This document shows, one piece after another, positions 34,422 through 43,977 of a stretch of DNA of 64,000 nt; position 1 is the first letter of the stretch, and the number at the start of each line of letters is the position of its first letter. Both the position numbers and the translations under genes were made by a program. Source of the stretch: Roseateles puraquae (GTDB taxonomy: Bacteria; Pseudomonadota; Gammaproteobacteria; Burkholderiales; Burkholderiaceae_C); assembly GCF_002205845.1 (NCBI RefSeq), contig NZ_NISI01000006.1:62001-126000 (forward strand), read 5' to 3'. The notes below the pieces were generated by a model. That model did not search any database, was not told the origin of the DNA, and was given only the letters and a program-made list of their open reading frames with translations.

Positions 34422-36824
34422 ATGATCAAAGCCCTCACCTGGGCCACCCTCGCCCTGGCCGCCACCACGGTCCAGGCCGCCGAGCCCCAGACCTACCAGC
34501 AGCCTTCCGCCGAGATCCGCGCGGTGCTGGATGCGCCGCCCCTGCCGGGCCACATGCTGTCGCCCGACCAGCGCACGCTGGCCAGCATCAGCCTGCGCCG
34601 CTACCGCAGCATCGCCGAGCTGTCTCGGCCGGTACTGCGCCTGGCCGGCATGCGCATCGACGCCGGCGCCAGCAGCCCGCAGGTGACCGGCGCCATCGAA
34701 TCCCTCACGCTGCGCGAACTGACCAACCCGGCGGCACCGGAGCGCGTGGTCAAGCTGCCGGCAGGCGGCAGTTTCTCGGCCATGCGCTGGTCGCCGGACA
34801 GCCGGCACTTCCTGCTGCACCGCCGCACCGCCAACGCCACCGAACTGTGGGTGGGCGATGCCGCCACCGGGAAGATCCGCGCGGTCAAGGGCGTGAAGCT
34901 CAACACCATCCTGAGCAGCTCGGTCGCCTGGGTGGGGCCTGACGAGATCGTTGCGCTGACGGTGCCCGAGCGGCGCGGCCCCGCGCCGGTGTTCGAGGCG
35001 CCCAGCGGCCCGAGCATCCAGGAATCCATGGGCCGCACCTCGCCCGAGCGCACGCTGCAGGACCTGCTGAAGAACAGCCAGGACGAAGCCCTGTTCACCT
35101 ACCACGCAACCTCGGCTCTGCGCCGCATCCAGCTCGCCACCGGCACCTCTCGCGAGATCGGCAAGCCGGGCTTGTATGCCGACCTCGAAGCCGTCGGCAC
35201 CCAGGGCGTGCTGCTGACGGAACGCCTGGTGCCGCCCTTCAGCTACCAGGTCACCTGGCAGGACTTCGCGCGCCAGGTGGCGCTGCACGACGCCAAGGGC
35301 CAGGTGTTGCGCGACCTCGGCACGGTCAAGCTCAAGGAGGGTGTGCCGGTCGAAGGCGTCATCACCGGCCCGCGCAACTTCAGCAGCTCGCCGCTGGCCG
35401 ATGGCGCGGTGTATTGGGTCGAGGCCCTGGACGGTGGCGACCAGCGCAACAAGGTGCCCCAGCGCGACAAGCTCATGCGGCTGGACCCGCCCTACCAGGG
35501 CGAGGGCCGCGAAGTGCACCGCACCGCGGGCCGCCTGAGCAGCCTGATCTTCGTGGAGGGCAGCCCGCGCGCCCTGGTGACCGACTTCGACCGTGACCGC
35601 CTCTGGGTGACCACCGACCTCGTCGCGCTGGATGGCAGCGGCAAGCCGCAGCGCCTGCAGGACCGCTCCTGGCGCGACCGCTACAACGACCCGGGCCAAC
35701 CCAGCCTGCGCCTGCAGCCCAATGGCCGTTATGCCGCCCGCGTGGACGGTGGCGACCGGCTGCTGTTCGCCGGTGCCGGCGCCAGCAAGGACGGCGACCT
35801 GCCCTTCCTCGACAGCGTCAGCCTGAAGGACGCCAAGGCCACGCGACTGTTCCGCTCGGGCACCACGCACTACGAGCGCCCGATCACGCTGCTGGCCGAC
35901 GGCCGCCTGCTGACCAGCCGCGAAAGCGCCGCCGAGCCGCCCAACCTGATGCTGCGCAGCGGCGACGGCTTCGCGCAGATGCAGGCGCTCACGACCGTGG
36001 CCGACCCCACGCCGCAGCTGCGCGCCATCAAGCGCGAGCTGGTGAAGTTCAAGCGGGCCGACGGTGTGGAGCTGTCGTTCTGGATGTACCTGCCGCCGGA
36101 CTACCAGGCCGGCCAGCGCCGCCCCACGCTGGTGTGGGCCTATCCGCTGGAGTTCACCGATGCCTCCACCGCCGGCCAGGTCAGCGGCTCCAGCAGCCGC
36201 TTCACGACGTTTGCCGGCTCCAGCCCGCTGATGCTGCTGCTGGACGGCTATGTGGTGCTGATGGACGCGACCATGCCGGTCGTGGGCGACCCCAAGACGG
36301 TGAACGACAGCTTCGTCGAGCAGATCACCGCCAACGCCCGCGCGATCGTGGACAAGGCGGCGGAGCTGGGCGTCAGCGACCCGCAGCAGATGGTGGTGGC
36401 CGGCCACAGCTATGGCGCGTTCATGACGGCCAACCTGCTGGCCCACACCCAGATCTTCAAGGCCGGCATCGCCCGCAGCGGCGCCTACAACCGCACGCTC
36501 ACGCCCTTCGGCTTCCAGAGCGAACGCCGCACCTACTGGGAAGCGCAGGACGTCTACCTCAAGCTCTCGCCGTTCAACTACGCCGACAAGCTCAAGACAC
36601 CGCTGCTGCTCATCCACGGTGAGAGCGACGACAACCCGGGCACCTTCCCCATCCAGTCGGCGCGCTTCTACCAGGCGCTGGCCGGCACGGGCGGCCAGGT
36701 GCGCTACGTGGTGCTGCCGCACGAGTCACACGGCTACTCGGCCCGCGAGTCCATCGGCCACACGCTGTGGGAGATGAGCACCTGGATGAAGCGGCAGACC
36801 AGCGATCCCAAGGCGCCTCGCTGA
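34422..36824 (+). CDS. Exported S9 prolyl-oligopeptidase family peptidase
   Basis: 800 residues. Signal peptide MIKALTWATLALAATTVQA, then a seven-bladed beta-propeller (several RW-P-D and GxxxxL repeats such as AMRWSPDSRHFLLHR) and a C-terminal alpha/beta-hydrolase domain with the nucleophile serine in GHSYGAFM, the acid in GESDDNPG and the histidine in HESHGY. It should cleave small peptides in the periplasm. Same strand as the Hsp70-like gene. Confidence 0.92.
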   Translation: MIKALTWATLALAATTVQAAEPQTYQQPSAEIRAVLDAPPLPGHMLSPDQRTLASISLRRYRSIAELSRPVLRLAGMRIDAGASSPQVTGAIESLTLRELTNPAAPERVVKLPAGGSFSAMRWSPDSRHFLLHRRTANATELWVGDAATGKIRAVKGVKLNTILSSSVAWVGPDEIVALTVPERRGPAPVFEAPSGPSIQESMGRTSPERTLQDLLKNSQDEALFTYHATSALRRIQLATGTSREIGKPGLYADLEAVGTQGVLLTERLVPPFSYQVTWQDFARQVALHDAKGQVLRDLGTVKLKEGVPVEGVITGPRNFSSSPLADGAVYWVEALDGGDQRNKVPQRDKLMRLDPPYQGEGREVHRTAGRLSSLIFVEGSPRALVTDFDRDRLWVTTDLVALDGSGKPQRLQDRSWRDRYNDPGQPSLRLQPNGRYAARVDGGDRLLFAGAGASKDGDLPFLDSVSLKDAKATRLFRSGTTHYERPITLLADGRLLTSRESAAEPPNLMLRSGDGFAQMQALTTVADPTPQLRAIKRELVKFKRADGVELSFWMYLPPDYQAGQRRPTLVWAYPLEFTDASTAGQVSGSSSRFTTFAGSSPLMLLLDGYVVLMDATMPVVGDPKTVNDSFVEQITANARAIVDKAAELGVSDPQQMVVAGHSYGAFMTANLLAHTQIFKAGIARSGAYNRTLTPFGFQSERRTYWEAQDVYLKLSPFNYADKLKTPLLLIHGESDDNPGTFPIQSARFYQALAGTGGQVRYVVLPHESHGYSARESIGHTLWEMSTWMKRQTSDPKAPR

Positions 36825-36832
36825 GCGCAGGG

Positions 36833-37501
36833 TCAGCGGCGCGGCGGCGGGGTGCGGCGCCGCTGCGCCGGATGCGGTGCCGGGCGTGTACCGGCGCGGG
36901 CGGCGGGCTTCAGGGGCCGTGACACATCGGCCAGCATCAGCACTGCGCTGACCAGGCCCTCCACCGCCTCTTCCAGGTCGGCCGGCGGCTCCAGGGACTC
37001 GATCTCCTCGAGCAGCGCATCGGCGTCTTCGAGGTCGTCGGGGTCCAGGTGCAGGTAGATGGCGGCCAGCGGCTCCAACATGGGCTCTTCGGGCAGCTTC
37101 ATCAGCGCCGGATGCGCGTCCAGCGCATGCGCGAAGCCAGCCACCCAGGGCAGCACGGTTTCGCTCGGGTCATCGGTCTCGTCGAGCTCGAAGATCCATG
37201 GGTCGAACCACTGCCGGCCGGCGATGGCCACGTTCAACTCCTTGTGGCGGCGGCGCAGCAGGGCCAGCAGATCGTCGTTCACGCGGGCCGGCGTGGGGCG
37301 GCCTTCGGTATCCAGCACCGGCGGCAGCCAGGCGGCCAGCGGCACCGGCTCGGGCTGCAGCAGCACGCCGCAGAGGTAGCCGTCCACCATGCTCACGTCC
37401 AGCGGCTCCAGCGGCGCCGGCAGGGCGTCCAGCAGGGCCTGCAGGCGGTCGAGATCGGCTTCGGTCAGGGCTTCGGGCGGGCGGTGCGAGGCTTGGGGCA
37501 T
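36833..37501 (-). CDS. UPF0149 / YecA-family protein
   Basis: 222 residues. Conserved YecA_fam phrases DVSMVDGYLCGVLL, WFDPWIFELDE and LPWVAGFAHALDAHPAL are present. The C-terminus is basic and proline-rich (RRRTPPPRR) and lacks the SEC-C zinc motif found in longer relatives. Function unknown. Converges with the S9 peptidase (8 bases between stops). Confidence 0.85.
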   Translation of the reverse strand: MPQASHRPPEALTEADLDRLQALLDALPAPLEPLDVSMVDGYLCGVLLQPEPVPLAAWLPPVLDTEGRPTPARVNDDLLALLRRRHKELNVAIAGRQWFDPWIFELDETDDPSETVLPWVAGFAHALDAHPALMKLPEEPMLEPLAAIYLHLDPDDLEDADALLEEIESLEPPADLEEAVEGLVSAVLMLADVSRPLKPAARAGTRPAPHPAQRRRTPPPRR

Positions 37502-37581
37502 GGACGGATTATCAATAGACCGCCGTAAATATTGCCCACCACCGTCGGAGCCCGCCGCCTACAGTGGCTCATCCCAACGAC

Positions 37582-37636
37582 GCCCTCGACCCCGAGGGCT
37601 TCCAGACCCGGCAGCTTGCTGACCGGGTCTTTTTTT
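37582..37636 (+). terminator. Tandem hairpins with T-run: intrinsic terminator, possible end of a small RNA
   Basis: GCCCTCG/CGAGGGC (37582-37599, loop ACCC) is followed by AGACCCGG/CCGGGTCT (37604-37630), whose 3' arm runs into seven T (37630-37636). The orientation terminates plus-strand transcription, yet both neighbours (yecA and gshA) are on the minus strand. It may therefore close a small RNA arising in 37502-37580; I find no convincing promoter. The hairpin could also aid gshA termination in the other direction, where no U-run exists. Confidence 0.75.
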
Positions 37637-37645
37637 GCCTGCGCT

Positions 37646-39139
37646 TCAGACCGCCATGCGCTCAGGTGACACGTAATGGCGTCGGAAGGTCTCGAAGTCC
37701 AGCGTGTCAGCCGCCTCGATGCGGGCCTGCTCGGCCAGTGACTGCGCCGCCATCTGCTCGAAGCGCTGCTGCAAGGCTGCCGGGTAGGGCAACGCCAGCA
37801 GGGCGTCACGGGTCAGGTCGCTCTGGTGCCGGATGAAGCCGACATAGCTGTTGTCAAAGCCCTCGCGCATGGCAGCCAGCATGCGCGCCGAGGGGCAGAG
37901 CTCGGGATGGGCCAGGCGCTGGGCCACGCGATCAAGCGCCTCGCGGTAGGCCCGCCCGCCGTGGGCAGCGTCCAAGGCATCGGCCTGCACCGCGCAGCCG
38001 GCGATGATCTCGCGCGCCCAGTCGGCGAGGCTGCGCTGGCCGCCTCGCCAGTGCTCCAGCATCAGGCCCGGCTCGCGGCCGCGCGCCGCCACCGCGTGCT
38101 GGTTGCGCGCATTCGAGGCGATCTCGGCGGGCGTGTCGTTGGGGCTGTCGCTGGCCAGGCAGTGCAGCAGGAAGGCGTCCAGCACGCGGATGGTGTCGGC
38201 GCCGATGCCCACCGGCTCGAAGGGGTCGAGATCCATCAGGCGCACCTCGATGTACTCCACACCGCGCTCGCGCAGCGCATGCAGCGGCCGCTCGCCCGAG
38301 CGGATCACGCGCTTGGCGCGGATGGTGCTGTAGAACTCGTTCTCGATCTGCAGCAGGCTGGTGGAGAGCTGGTTGTAGTCGCCGCCGGGCGTCTGCACGC
38401 CGATCGCCTCGTAAGCCGGATAGGGCGTGGTCAGCGCGTCCTGCAGCGAGGCGGCGTAGCTCTCCAGGCAGTTGTAGCTCACCGCGATGCTGGCCTGCGC
38501 GTCGCTCTGGTAGCCCAGCCGCCCCATGCGCAGCGAGGTGGCGTGCGGCAGGTAGAGCGTGCTGCCCGACAGGCGCTCCAGGCCGTGCTCGCGGCCGGCG
38601 ACGAAGCTCTGGCACAGCGCCGGGCTGGCGCCGAAGAGGTAGAGCAGCAGCCAGCCCTCGCGGCGGAAGTTGCGGATCACGCCGAGATAGCCGTCCGTGC
38701 CCACGCCGGGGATGGACCAGTTGTAGTGGATGCCCGAGATGGTCTGCATGCGCCGGCCATAGCGCTGGCCCAGGCCCATGCGATAGACGCTCTTGGCGCG
38801 GCCGACGTTGCTGCTGCCGTAGCGGCCGATGGGAATGGTCTCGTCCGTCGGCAGGCCGCAGGGCATGGAGCCCACCCACAGCCGCTCGTCGGCCAGCGCG
38901 CGGTAGACGGCCTGGTGGATCTCGGTCAGCTCGGTCAGCACGTCATCCACACCGGCCTGCACGCCGGTGATGAGCTCCAGCTGGCTTTCGCTGTAGTCGG
39001 TCGTGATGTGCGGATGGGTCAGCGCAGCGCCCAGGGCGATGGGATGCGGGGTCAGCGCCAGGCCGCCGCCGGGCAGGGCCCGCAGGCTTTCCTTCTCGAT
39101 GCCGCGGCGGATGCCGAGCAGGGTCTCTTTGTTGTTCAT
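37646..39139 (-). CDS. gshA: Glutamate-cysteine ligase, proteobacterial type
   Basis: 497 residues. ATP-dependent ligase joining glutamate and cysteine, first step of glutathione synthesis. N-terminal GIRRGIEKESLRAL and ITTDYSESQLELITG, then GIHYNWS, VSYNCLESYAASL and GVEYIEVRLMDLDPF are the expected gshA landmarks. The internal LIxxxYSxIRxKR phrase is present (EFYSTIRAKR). ATG at 39139. The gene follows the SulP operon by 80 bp on the same strand. Confidence 0.95.
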   Translation of the reverse strand: MNNKETLLGIRRGIEKESLRALPGGGLALTPHPIALGAALTHPHITTDYSESQLELITGVQAGVDDVLTELTEIHQAVYRALADERLWVGSMPCGLPTDETIPIGRYGSSNVGRAKSVYRMGLGQRYGRRMQTISGIHYNWSIPGVGTDGYLGVIRNFRREGWLLLYLFGASPALCQSFVAGREHGLERLSGSTLYLPHATSLRMGRLGYQSDAQASIAVSYNCLESYAASLQDALTTPYPAYEAIGVQTPGGDYNQLSTSLLQIENEFYSTIRAKRVIRSGERPLHALRERGVEYIEVRLMDLDPFEPVGIGADTIRVLDAFLLHCLASDSPNDTPAEIASNARNQHAVAARGREPGLMLEHWRGGQRSLADWAREIIAGCAVQADALDAAHGGRAYREALDRVAQRLAHPELCPSARMLAAMREGFDNSYVGFIRHQSDLTRDALLALPYPAALQQRFEQMAAQSLAEQARIEAADTLDFETFRRHYVSPERMAV

Positions 39140-39219
39140 GGCGTCCGGGGACCGGAAATTGGGCCGAAACGGTAGCAGAAGCGCGCTACAACCGCCCGGG
39201 CACGCCCATTAAACGTGGA

Positions 39220-40893
39220 TTACAGCTGGCCGGGCATGTCCCTGTCGGCCTGGCTGGGCCGCAGTTCATGGGTGCCTGCCTGGATGCCTTCGTGGTGGCT
39301 CAGATAGAGCGACACGTCGTAACGCTCCAGCCAGCCGACGGCCCGCAGCTTGTCGAGCACCGGCCCCTTGACCTCCGAGAACTCCAGCCGCAAGCCCTCA
39401 GCCGCGAGCGCCGCATGCAGTTCCTGCAGCGCCACCAGTCCCGAGACGTCGATGTGGTTGACCGGCGCCATGAGCATCAACACCCGCTGGGGCTGGCCCA
39501 CGAAGGCGCGGTGGTCGCGCACATGGCCCATGACCGCATCACCCAGGCCCCGCGCATTCGTGAACACGAGGCTTTCGTCCACCCGCAGGCCCACCACCTC
39601 GGGCTGGCACTCCACCGCGTAGCGCTCGATGTTGCGATAGTGCTGGGTGCCCGGTACGCGGCCGATGCGCGCCACGTGCGGGCGCGCAGTGCGCTGGATC
39701 AGCAGCGCCACCGAGCCCACGACGCCGATGGCCAGCGCCGCCGCGATGCTCCACAGCAGCACCGCCGCGGTGACCGCGGCCATCAGCAGCCCTTCGGCCG
39801 GCGCGTAGCGCCAGGCATCGCGGTAGGGCTGCAGCGAAAAGCCGCCCAGCACCGCCACCACGATGGTGGCCGCCAGGACCGGCTTGGGCAGATGCGCCAA
39901 GGGCCCGGCCAGCATCAGCATGGCCAGGGCCATGAAGACCGCGACGAACACCAGGCTCCAGCGGGTGCGCGAGCCGGCCTCGTGCAGCAGGATGCTGCGC
40001 GAGAAGCTGCCCGCCACCGGCATGCCGCCGCTGACGGCCGCCACCAGGTTGGCCGCTGCAAGCCCGCGCATCTCGGCAGCCGGCAAGAGCTTCTCGCCGC
40101 GGCGCTGGGCCAGGGACTCCGACACCGCCAGGCTCGACACGAAACCCATCAACGCCACCAACGCCGCCGACGGCAGCAGCTGCAGCCACAGGCCGGGCTC
40201 CAGCGACGGCAGCCCGAGCGGCAAGGCCAGCGACGGCAGCGCCCCCACCTGGGCCACGCCTTGCGCCGCCGGCGTGAAGGCCGACAGCCCCATGGCCACC
40301 ACGAGCAGCAGCAGCGGCGCCAGCCGGGCCAGCAGCGGCCGCCCGGCGCGCCGCGAGGCCAGCAACAGGCCGATCGCCACCGCGCCCCAGACCGCGCTCT
40401 GCCAACGCCAGCCGCCATGCACGGAGGAGGCGATCAGGTCCGGCAAGGTGAAGCCTGCCGCCGCGCTGCCCAGCAGCACCGGCAGCTGCCCGGCCGCGAT
40501 CATCAGCGTCGCGCCGTTCTCGAAACCGCGCAGGGCCGGCACCGACAGCAGCGACGCGAGCGCATCCAGCCTGAGCAGCGCCGCCACCGCCAGCACCCCG
40601 CCCACTTCCGCCGCCAGCACCAGCGCGCCCGCCTCGGGGCTGATGCCTGCCGGCAGGCCACCCAGCGCCTGGGCAATCATCAGCGCCAGCACCGCCACCG
40701 GCCCCAGGCCCAGCACCGGGCTGGAGCCGAGCGCCGCGTAGGCCAGCAAGGGCAGCAGGCTGGCATAGAGGCCCACCTGCGGCGGCAGGCCGGCGAGCAT
40801 GGCGTAGGCCAGGCTCTGCGGGATGAGCAGCACGGCCACCACCGCACCGGCCATCAGGTCGGCACGCCAGGTGGTGGGGAGGCGCACCCTCAT
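39220..40893 (-). CDS. SulP-family anion permease with STAS domain
   Basis: 557 residues. Starts with the sulfate-transporter core (LMAGAVVAVLLIPQSLAYAMLAGLPPQVGLYASLLP, shown in two parts by its LIPQSLAYAMLAGLP key segment), about ten to twelve hydrophobic helices, and ends in a STAS domain (HIDVSGLVALQELHAAL). SulP proteins move sulfate, bicarbonate or dicarboxylates; the substrate cannot be read. ATG four bases after the stop of the Bug receptor gene, so co-translated with it. Confidence 0.92.
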   Translation of the reverse strand: MRVRLPTTWRADLMAGAVVAVLLIPQSLAYAMLAGLPPQVGLYASLLPLLAYAALGSSPVLGLGPVAVLALMIAQALGGLPAGISPEAGALVLAAEVGGVLAVAALLRLDALASLLSVPALRGFENGATLMIAAGQLPVLLGSAAAGFTLPDLIASSVHGGWRWQSAVWGAVAIGLLLASRRAGRPLLARLAPLLLLVVAMGLSAFTPAAQGVAQVGALPSLALPLGLPSLEPGLWLQLLPSAALVALMGFVSSLAVSESLAQRRGEKLLPAAEMRGLAAANLVAAVSGGMPVAGSFSRSILLHEAGSRTRWSLVFVAVFMALAMLMLAGPLAHLPKPVLAATIVVAVLGGFSLQPYRDAWRYAPAEGLLMAAVTAAVLLWSIAAALAIGVVGSVALLIQRTARPHVARIGRVPGTQHYRNIERYAVECQPEVVGLRVDESLVFTNARGLGDAVMGHVRDHRAFVGQPQRVLMLMAPVNHIDVSGLVALQELHAALAAEGLRLEFSEVKGPVLDKLRAVGWLERYDVSLYLSHHEGIQAGTHELRPSQADRDMPGQL

Positions 40894-40897
40894 GACC

Positions 40898-41950
40898 TCA
40901 ACGATCGCCCCTGATGCCGGAGACCTCCAGCACGCGGGCCCACTTGGCCGTCTCGGCGGTCATCAGTGCCGCCAGGCCGGCCGCGCCCGTGCCATGCACC
41001 ACGAGGCCGCGCTGGGTCAGGCGGTCCCGCAGCATCGGGTTGGCCAGCGCGGCCACGCAATCGCGCTGCAGCCGCGCGACCTGGTCGGCCGGCTGGCTGC
41101 TCGGCGCGAACAGGCCCGCCCAGGCGCTGGCTTCGTAGCCTTTCAGCGCCGGGCCGCCGGCCTCGGCCACCGTGGGCAGGTCAGGCAGGCTCGGACTGCG
41201 GCTGGCGGTCGTCACCCCCAGGGCCAGCAGCTTGCCGGCGCGGATCTGCGGCAGCGCGGTGGGCAGGGCGTCGAACATCAGGTCCATGTTGCCGGCCACC
41301 ACGTCCTGCTGCGCCGAGCCGGTGCTGCGGTAGGGAAAGTGCAGCATGTAGGTCTGCGTCAGGCGCTTGAACAGCTCGCCAGCGAGATGGGTGGGCGTGC
41401 CATTGCCGCCCGAGGCGATGTGCAGCCGCCCGGGTTGGGCCGTCGCTGCATGGATGAGATCGGTCAGGCGGCGCACACCGAGGCTCTGGGCCACGGCGGG
41501 ATTCATGACCAGCACCAGCGGCACGGTGGCGACCAGGCAGACGGGCGCGAAGTCACGCACCGGGTCGTAGGGCAGGCGGCGCGACAACAGGGGGTTGATC
41601 ACGTGGGTGCTGACGCCGGCCATCAGGAAGCTGTGGCCGTCGCTGGCGCCTGCCACTTCGGCGCTGCCGATATTGCCGCCGGCCCCGGGCTTGGCTTCAA
41701 CCACCACCGGCTGGCCCAGGCTGCGCTGCAATTCAGGCGCCAGCAAACGCGCGGCAACCTCGCTTGCCCCGCCAGCCGGAAAGGGCACCACGATGCGCAG
41801 CGGCCGGGTAGGCCAGGCGGAGGGCACACCGGTCGGCTGGGACCACGCGGAAGGAGCGGAGGAACCGGCCGCCGCGGCGGCGAGGGTGATCAGCAACTCC
41901 CGGCGCCGCAGCGGACCATGCGGCCATCCGGGGGGCCGTGCGGGAATCAT
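40898..41950 (-). CDS. Bug-family tripartite tricarboxylate receptor (TctC-like)
   Basis: 350 residues. Twin-arginine-like signal (RRRELLITLAAAAAGSSAPSAWS), then the Bug core RIVVPFPAGGASEVAARLLAPEL and VVVEAKPGAGGNIGSAEVA, a solute receptor fold. No TctA or TctB membrane partners are in the window, which is normal for the many orphan Bug proteins of Burkholderiales. Its ATG overlaps the stop of the upstream cyclase (ATGA), so it is translationally tied to a c-di-GMP enzyme. Confidence 0.9.
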   Translation of the reverse strand: MIPARPPGWPHGPLRRRELLITLAAAAAGSSAPSAWSQPTGVPSAWPTRPLRIVVPFPAGGASEVAARLLAPELQRSLGQPVVVEAKPGAGGNIGSAEVAGASDGHSFLMAGVSTHVINPLLSRRLPYDPVRDFAPVCLVATVPLVLVMNPAVAQSLGVRRLTDLIHAATAQPGRLHIASGGNGTPTHLAGELFKRLTQTYMLHFPYRSTGSAQQDVVAGNMDLMFDALPTALPQIRAGKLLALGVTTASRSPSLPDLPTVAEAGGPALKGYEASAWAGLFAPSSQPADQVARLQRDCVAALANPMLRDRLTQRGLVVHGTGAAGLAALMTAETAKWARVLEVSGIRGDR

Positions 41951-43977
41951 GTCGGACCGGGCAGTTGGCGGAGTTGGACCTGCCCGTTGAGGCAGGCCCC
42001 ATCAAAGTCTTGAAGGAGAGACGCGAGCATATCCGCGTTGGGCGCCTCCACCGCCGTGATGCCGACGCCGCGGTTGCGGCCCTCGGCCTTGGCCTTGTAG
42101 AGCACCATGTCGGCCCAGTTGACCGCCTGCTCCCAGTGCAGGCGCAATTCGGCACCGGCCGCCCCACCCAGCGGGAAGCTGGCGAAGCCGATGGAGGCGG
42201 TCACGCGCAACGGGCCGGCCGGCGTGTCGATGGTTTCGCCACCGATGCCGCGCAACACGCGGTCCGCCATCAAGGCGAGGTCTTCGCCCGGCAAGGCCGG
42301 CGAGAACACCAGGAACTCTTCGCCACCCCAGCGCACGACGAGGTCGGACTCCCGCACGGCCGCACGGATGCGGCGGGCAACCTCGACGATCACCGCATCA
42401 CCCGCAGCGTGGCCATGCCAGTCGTTGATGTTCTTGAAGTGATCGATGTCGATCATCATCAGCGCGCCCTCGAAGCCCTCGTCGGGCTGCTCGCGGGTGC
42501 GCTGGTCCATGACCGCCAGGAAGTGGCGGCGGTTGGACAGGTCGGTCAGTGGGTCGCGCTCACTTTGCGCGCGCAGCAGGCGCTGGTTGGCCGTCAGGCG
42601 CGCCTGCGCGCGCCGCATGCGCACCAGCGTGACCACCACCAGGCCCAGCGACAGCAGCAGCAGCGCCCCCACCGCGAAGCCCACCTTCTGGGCCAGTTGC
42701 TGGTTGGCCAGCTGTTGGTCCTTGAGCTGGCCGTCGCGGGCCAGCAGGTCCAGATCGCGCTGCTTGGCGGCGCTGTCGTACTTGCGGCCCAGCTCCTCCA
42801 GCGCGGCGGCGCGGTTGCGCTCGTTGGCCCGGTCGGTGAGCTCACGCTCGGCATGCAGCGCGGTGAGCGCCTCCTTGAACTGCCCGGCCTCGGCCCAGGT
42901 GTCGGCCAATTCACGCAGCTCGCGCGCGCGCAGCACGAAGTCGCTCGGGTCCACGCCGAACTCGCTGACACGCATCAGCTCCAGCCGCGCCTGCTCGAAC
43001 TGGCGCAGCTTGATGTGGGCCACCGCGAGGTTGTGGTGCAGGCTGCGCTCGTAGAAGCGGTCGCCGAAGCGCTGCAGCACCGGCAGCGCCCGCTGCCCGG
43101 CGGCCAGGGCCTCCTTGAGCATGCCCTGGTGCATGTAGGAGTCAACCAGGTTGGAGCGCAGCACCGCGGCCAGATGCGGCGCGTCGGCCTGCTCGGCCAG
43201 CAGCAGACCGGCCTCGAAGGCACTGCGGGCTGCCGCCATGTCCCGGGCGCGGCGTTCGATGGCGCCTTCGTAATTGCGCACCCGCGCGCCGGCCACCAGG
43301 TCACCGGCCGCCTCCGTCTCGGCCGCACGCAGTTCGGCGCGGGCGGCATCGATCTTGTCCTGGGACTGCAATGCCACCGCGAGCATGCCCAGGCTGATGG
43401 CGGCGAGATGCTTGTCTTCCCCGCCGCGTGCCAGCGCCAGGCTGCGCCGCGATGAGCTCTCGGCCAACGCGAACGCGCCCTGCGCATACTGCTCGCGCTG
43501 CTGGAGTCGCAAGGCCTCCCAGGCACCTCGGAAGTCGCAACCCATCTCGCGCACAGCGCGTCGCTCATCGCCCGGCGGGCAGCGCTTGTCGAACTCCGTG
43601 AGCGCGCGCTGGGCCAGCGGCGCGGCAGGCTTGCCGGCACGCTCCAGCGCCAGCGCACGCAGCAGCCAACTGGCGCCTGCGCCATCGGGCAGCGACATCA
43701 GCTGTTCCGCGATCGCCTCGGCCGCGTCGGCCTGACCCGCCTGCAGCAGGATGCGGCCGCGTGCCAGCAGCCAGGCCGCCTCGCGCGGCTGCCCGTGGTG
43801 GGCCTGGGCTGGCCAGCGCTGCTGCAGCTCGGCCAGCATGGCCTCGGGCGCGTCGTAGGCACGGCGGGTGATCTGCGCCAGCAGCGCATCCTCGGCCAGC
43901 GTGTCAGGCGCAGCCGCTGCCAGCCAGCAGGTGGTCAGCAGGGCCCATCCGACGATCCAGCCAGGCCAGCGCCTCAT
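41947..43977 (-). CDS. TPR-containing diguanylate cyclase 1
   Basis: 676 residues from ATG 43977. Signal or anchor sequence at the N-terminus, periplasmic TPR-like repeats (about 60-430), one transmembrane helix (VGFAVGALLLLSLGLVVVTLV, about 470-490) and a cytoplasmic GGDEF domain. The active site reads RWGGEEF and the inhibitory I-site RESD sits five residues upstream, so a product-inhibited enzyme making c-di-GMP is expected. ATG overlaps the stop of the next cyclase gene upstream. Confidence 0.9.
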   Translation of the reverse strand: MRRWPGWIVGWALLTTCWLAAAAPDTLAEDALLAQITRRAYDAPEAMLAELQQRWPAQAHHGQPREAAWLLARGRILLQAGQADAAEAIAEQLMSLPDGAGASWLLRALALERAGKPAAPLAQRALTEFDKRCPPGDERRAVREMGCDFRGAWEALRLQQREQYAQGAFALAESSSRRSLALARGGEDKHLAAISLGMLAVALQSQDKIDAARAELRAAETEAAGDLVAGARVRNYEGAIERRARDMAAARSAFEAGLLLAEQADAPHLAAVLRSNLVDSYMHQGMLKEALAAGQRALPVLQRFGDRFYERSLHHNLAVAHIKLRQFEQARLELMRVSEFGVDPSDFVLRARELRELADTWAEAGQFKEALTALHAERELTDRANERNRAAALEELGRKYDSAAKQRDLDLLARDGQLKDQQLANQQLAQKVGFAVGALLLLSLGLVVVTLVRMRRAQARLTANQRLLRAQSERDPLTDLSNRRHFLAVMDQRTREQPDEGFEGALMMIDIDHFKNINDWHGHAAGDAVIVEVARRIRAAVRESDLVVRWGGEEFLVFSPALPGEDLALMADRVLRGIGGETIDTPAGPLRVTASIGFASFPLGGAAGAELRLHWEQAVNWADMVLYKAKAEGRNRGVGITAVEAPNADMLASLLQDFDGACLNGQVQLRQLPGPT

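Noticed and set aside
33021-36722. A 1233-codon open frame on the minus strand
   Set aside because: It lies antisense to the Hsp70-like and S9 peptidase genes, which have clear motifs; its translation is low-complexity Ala/Arg/Gly/His, as expected for a shadow in high-GC DNA.
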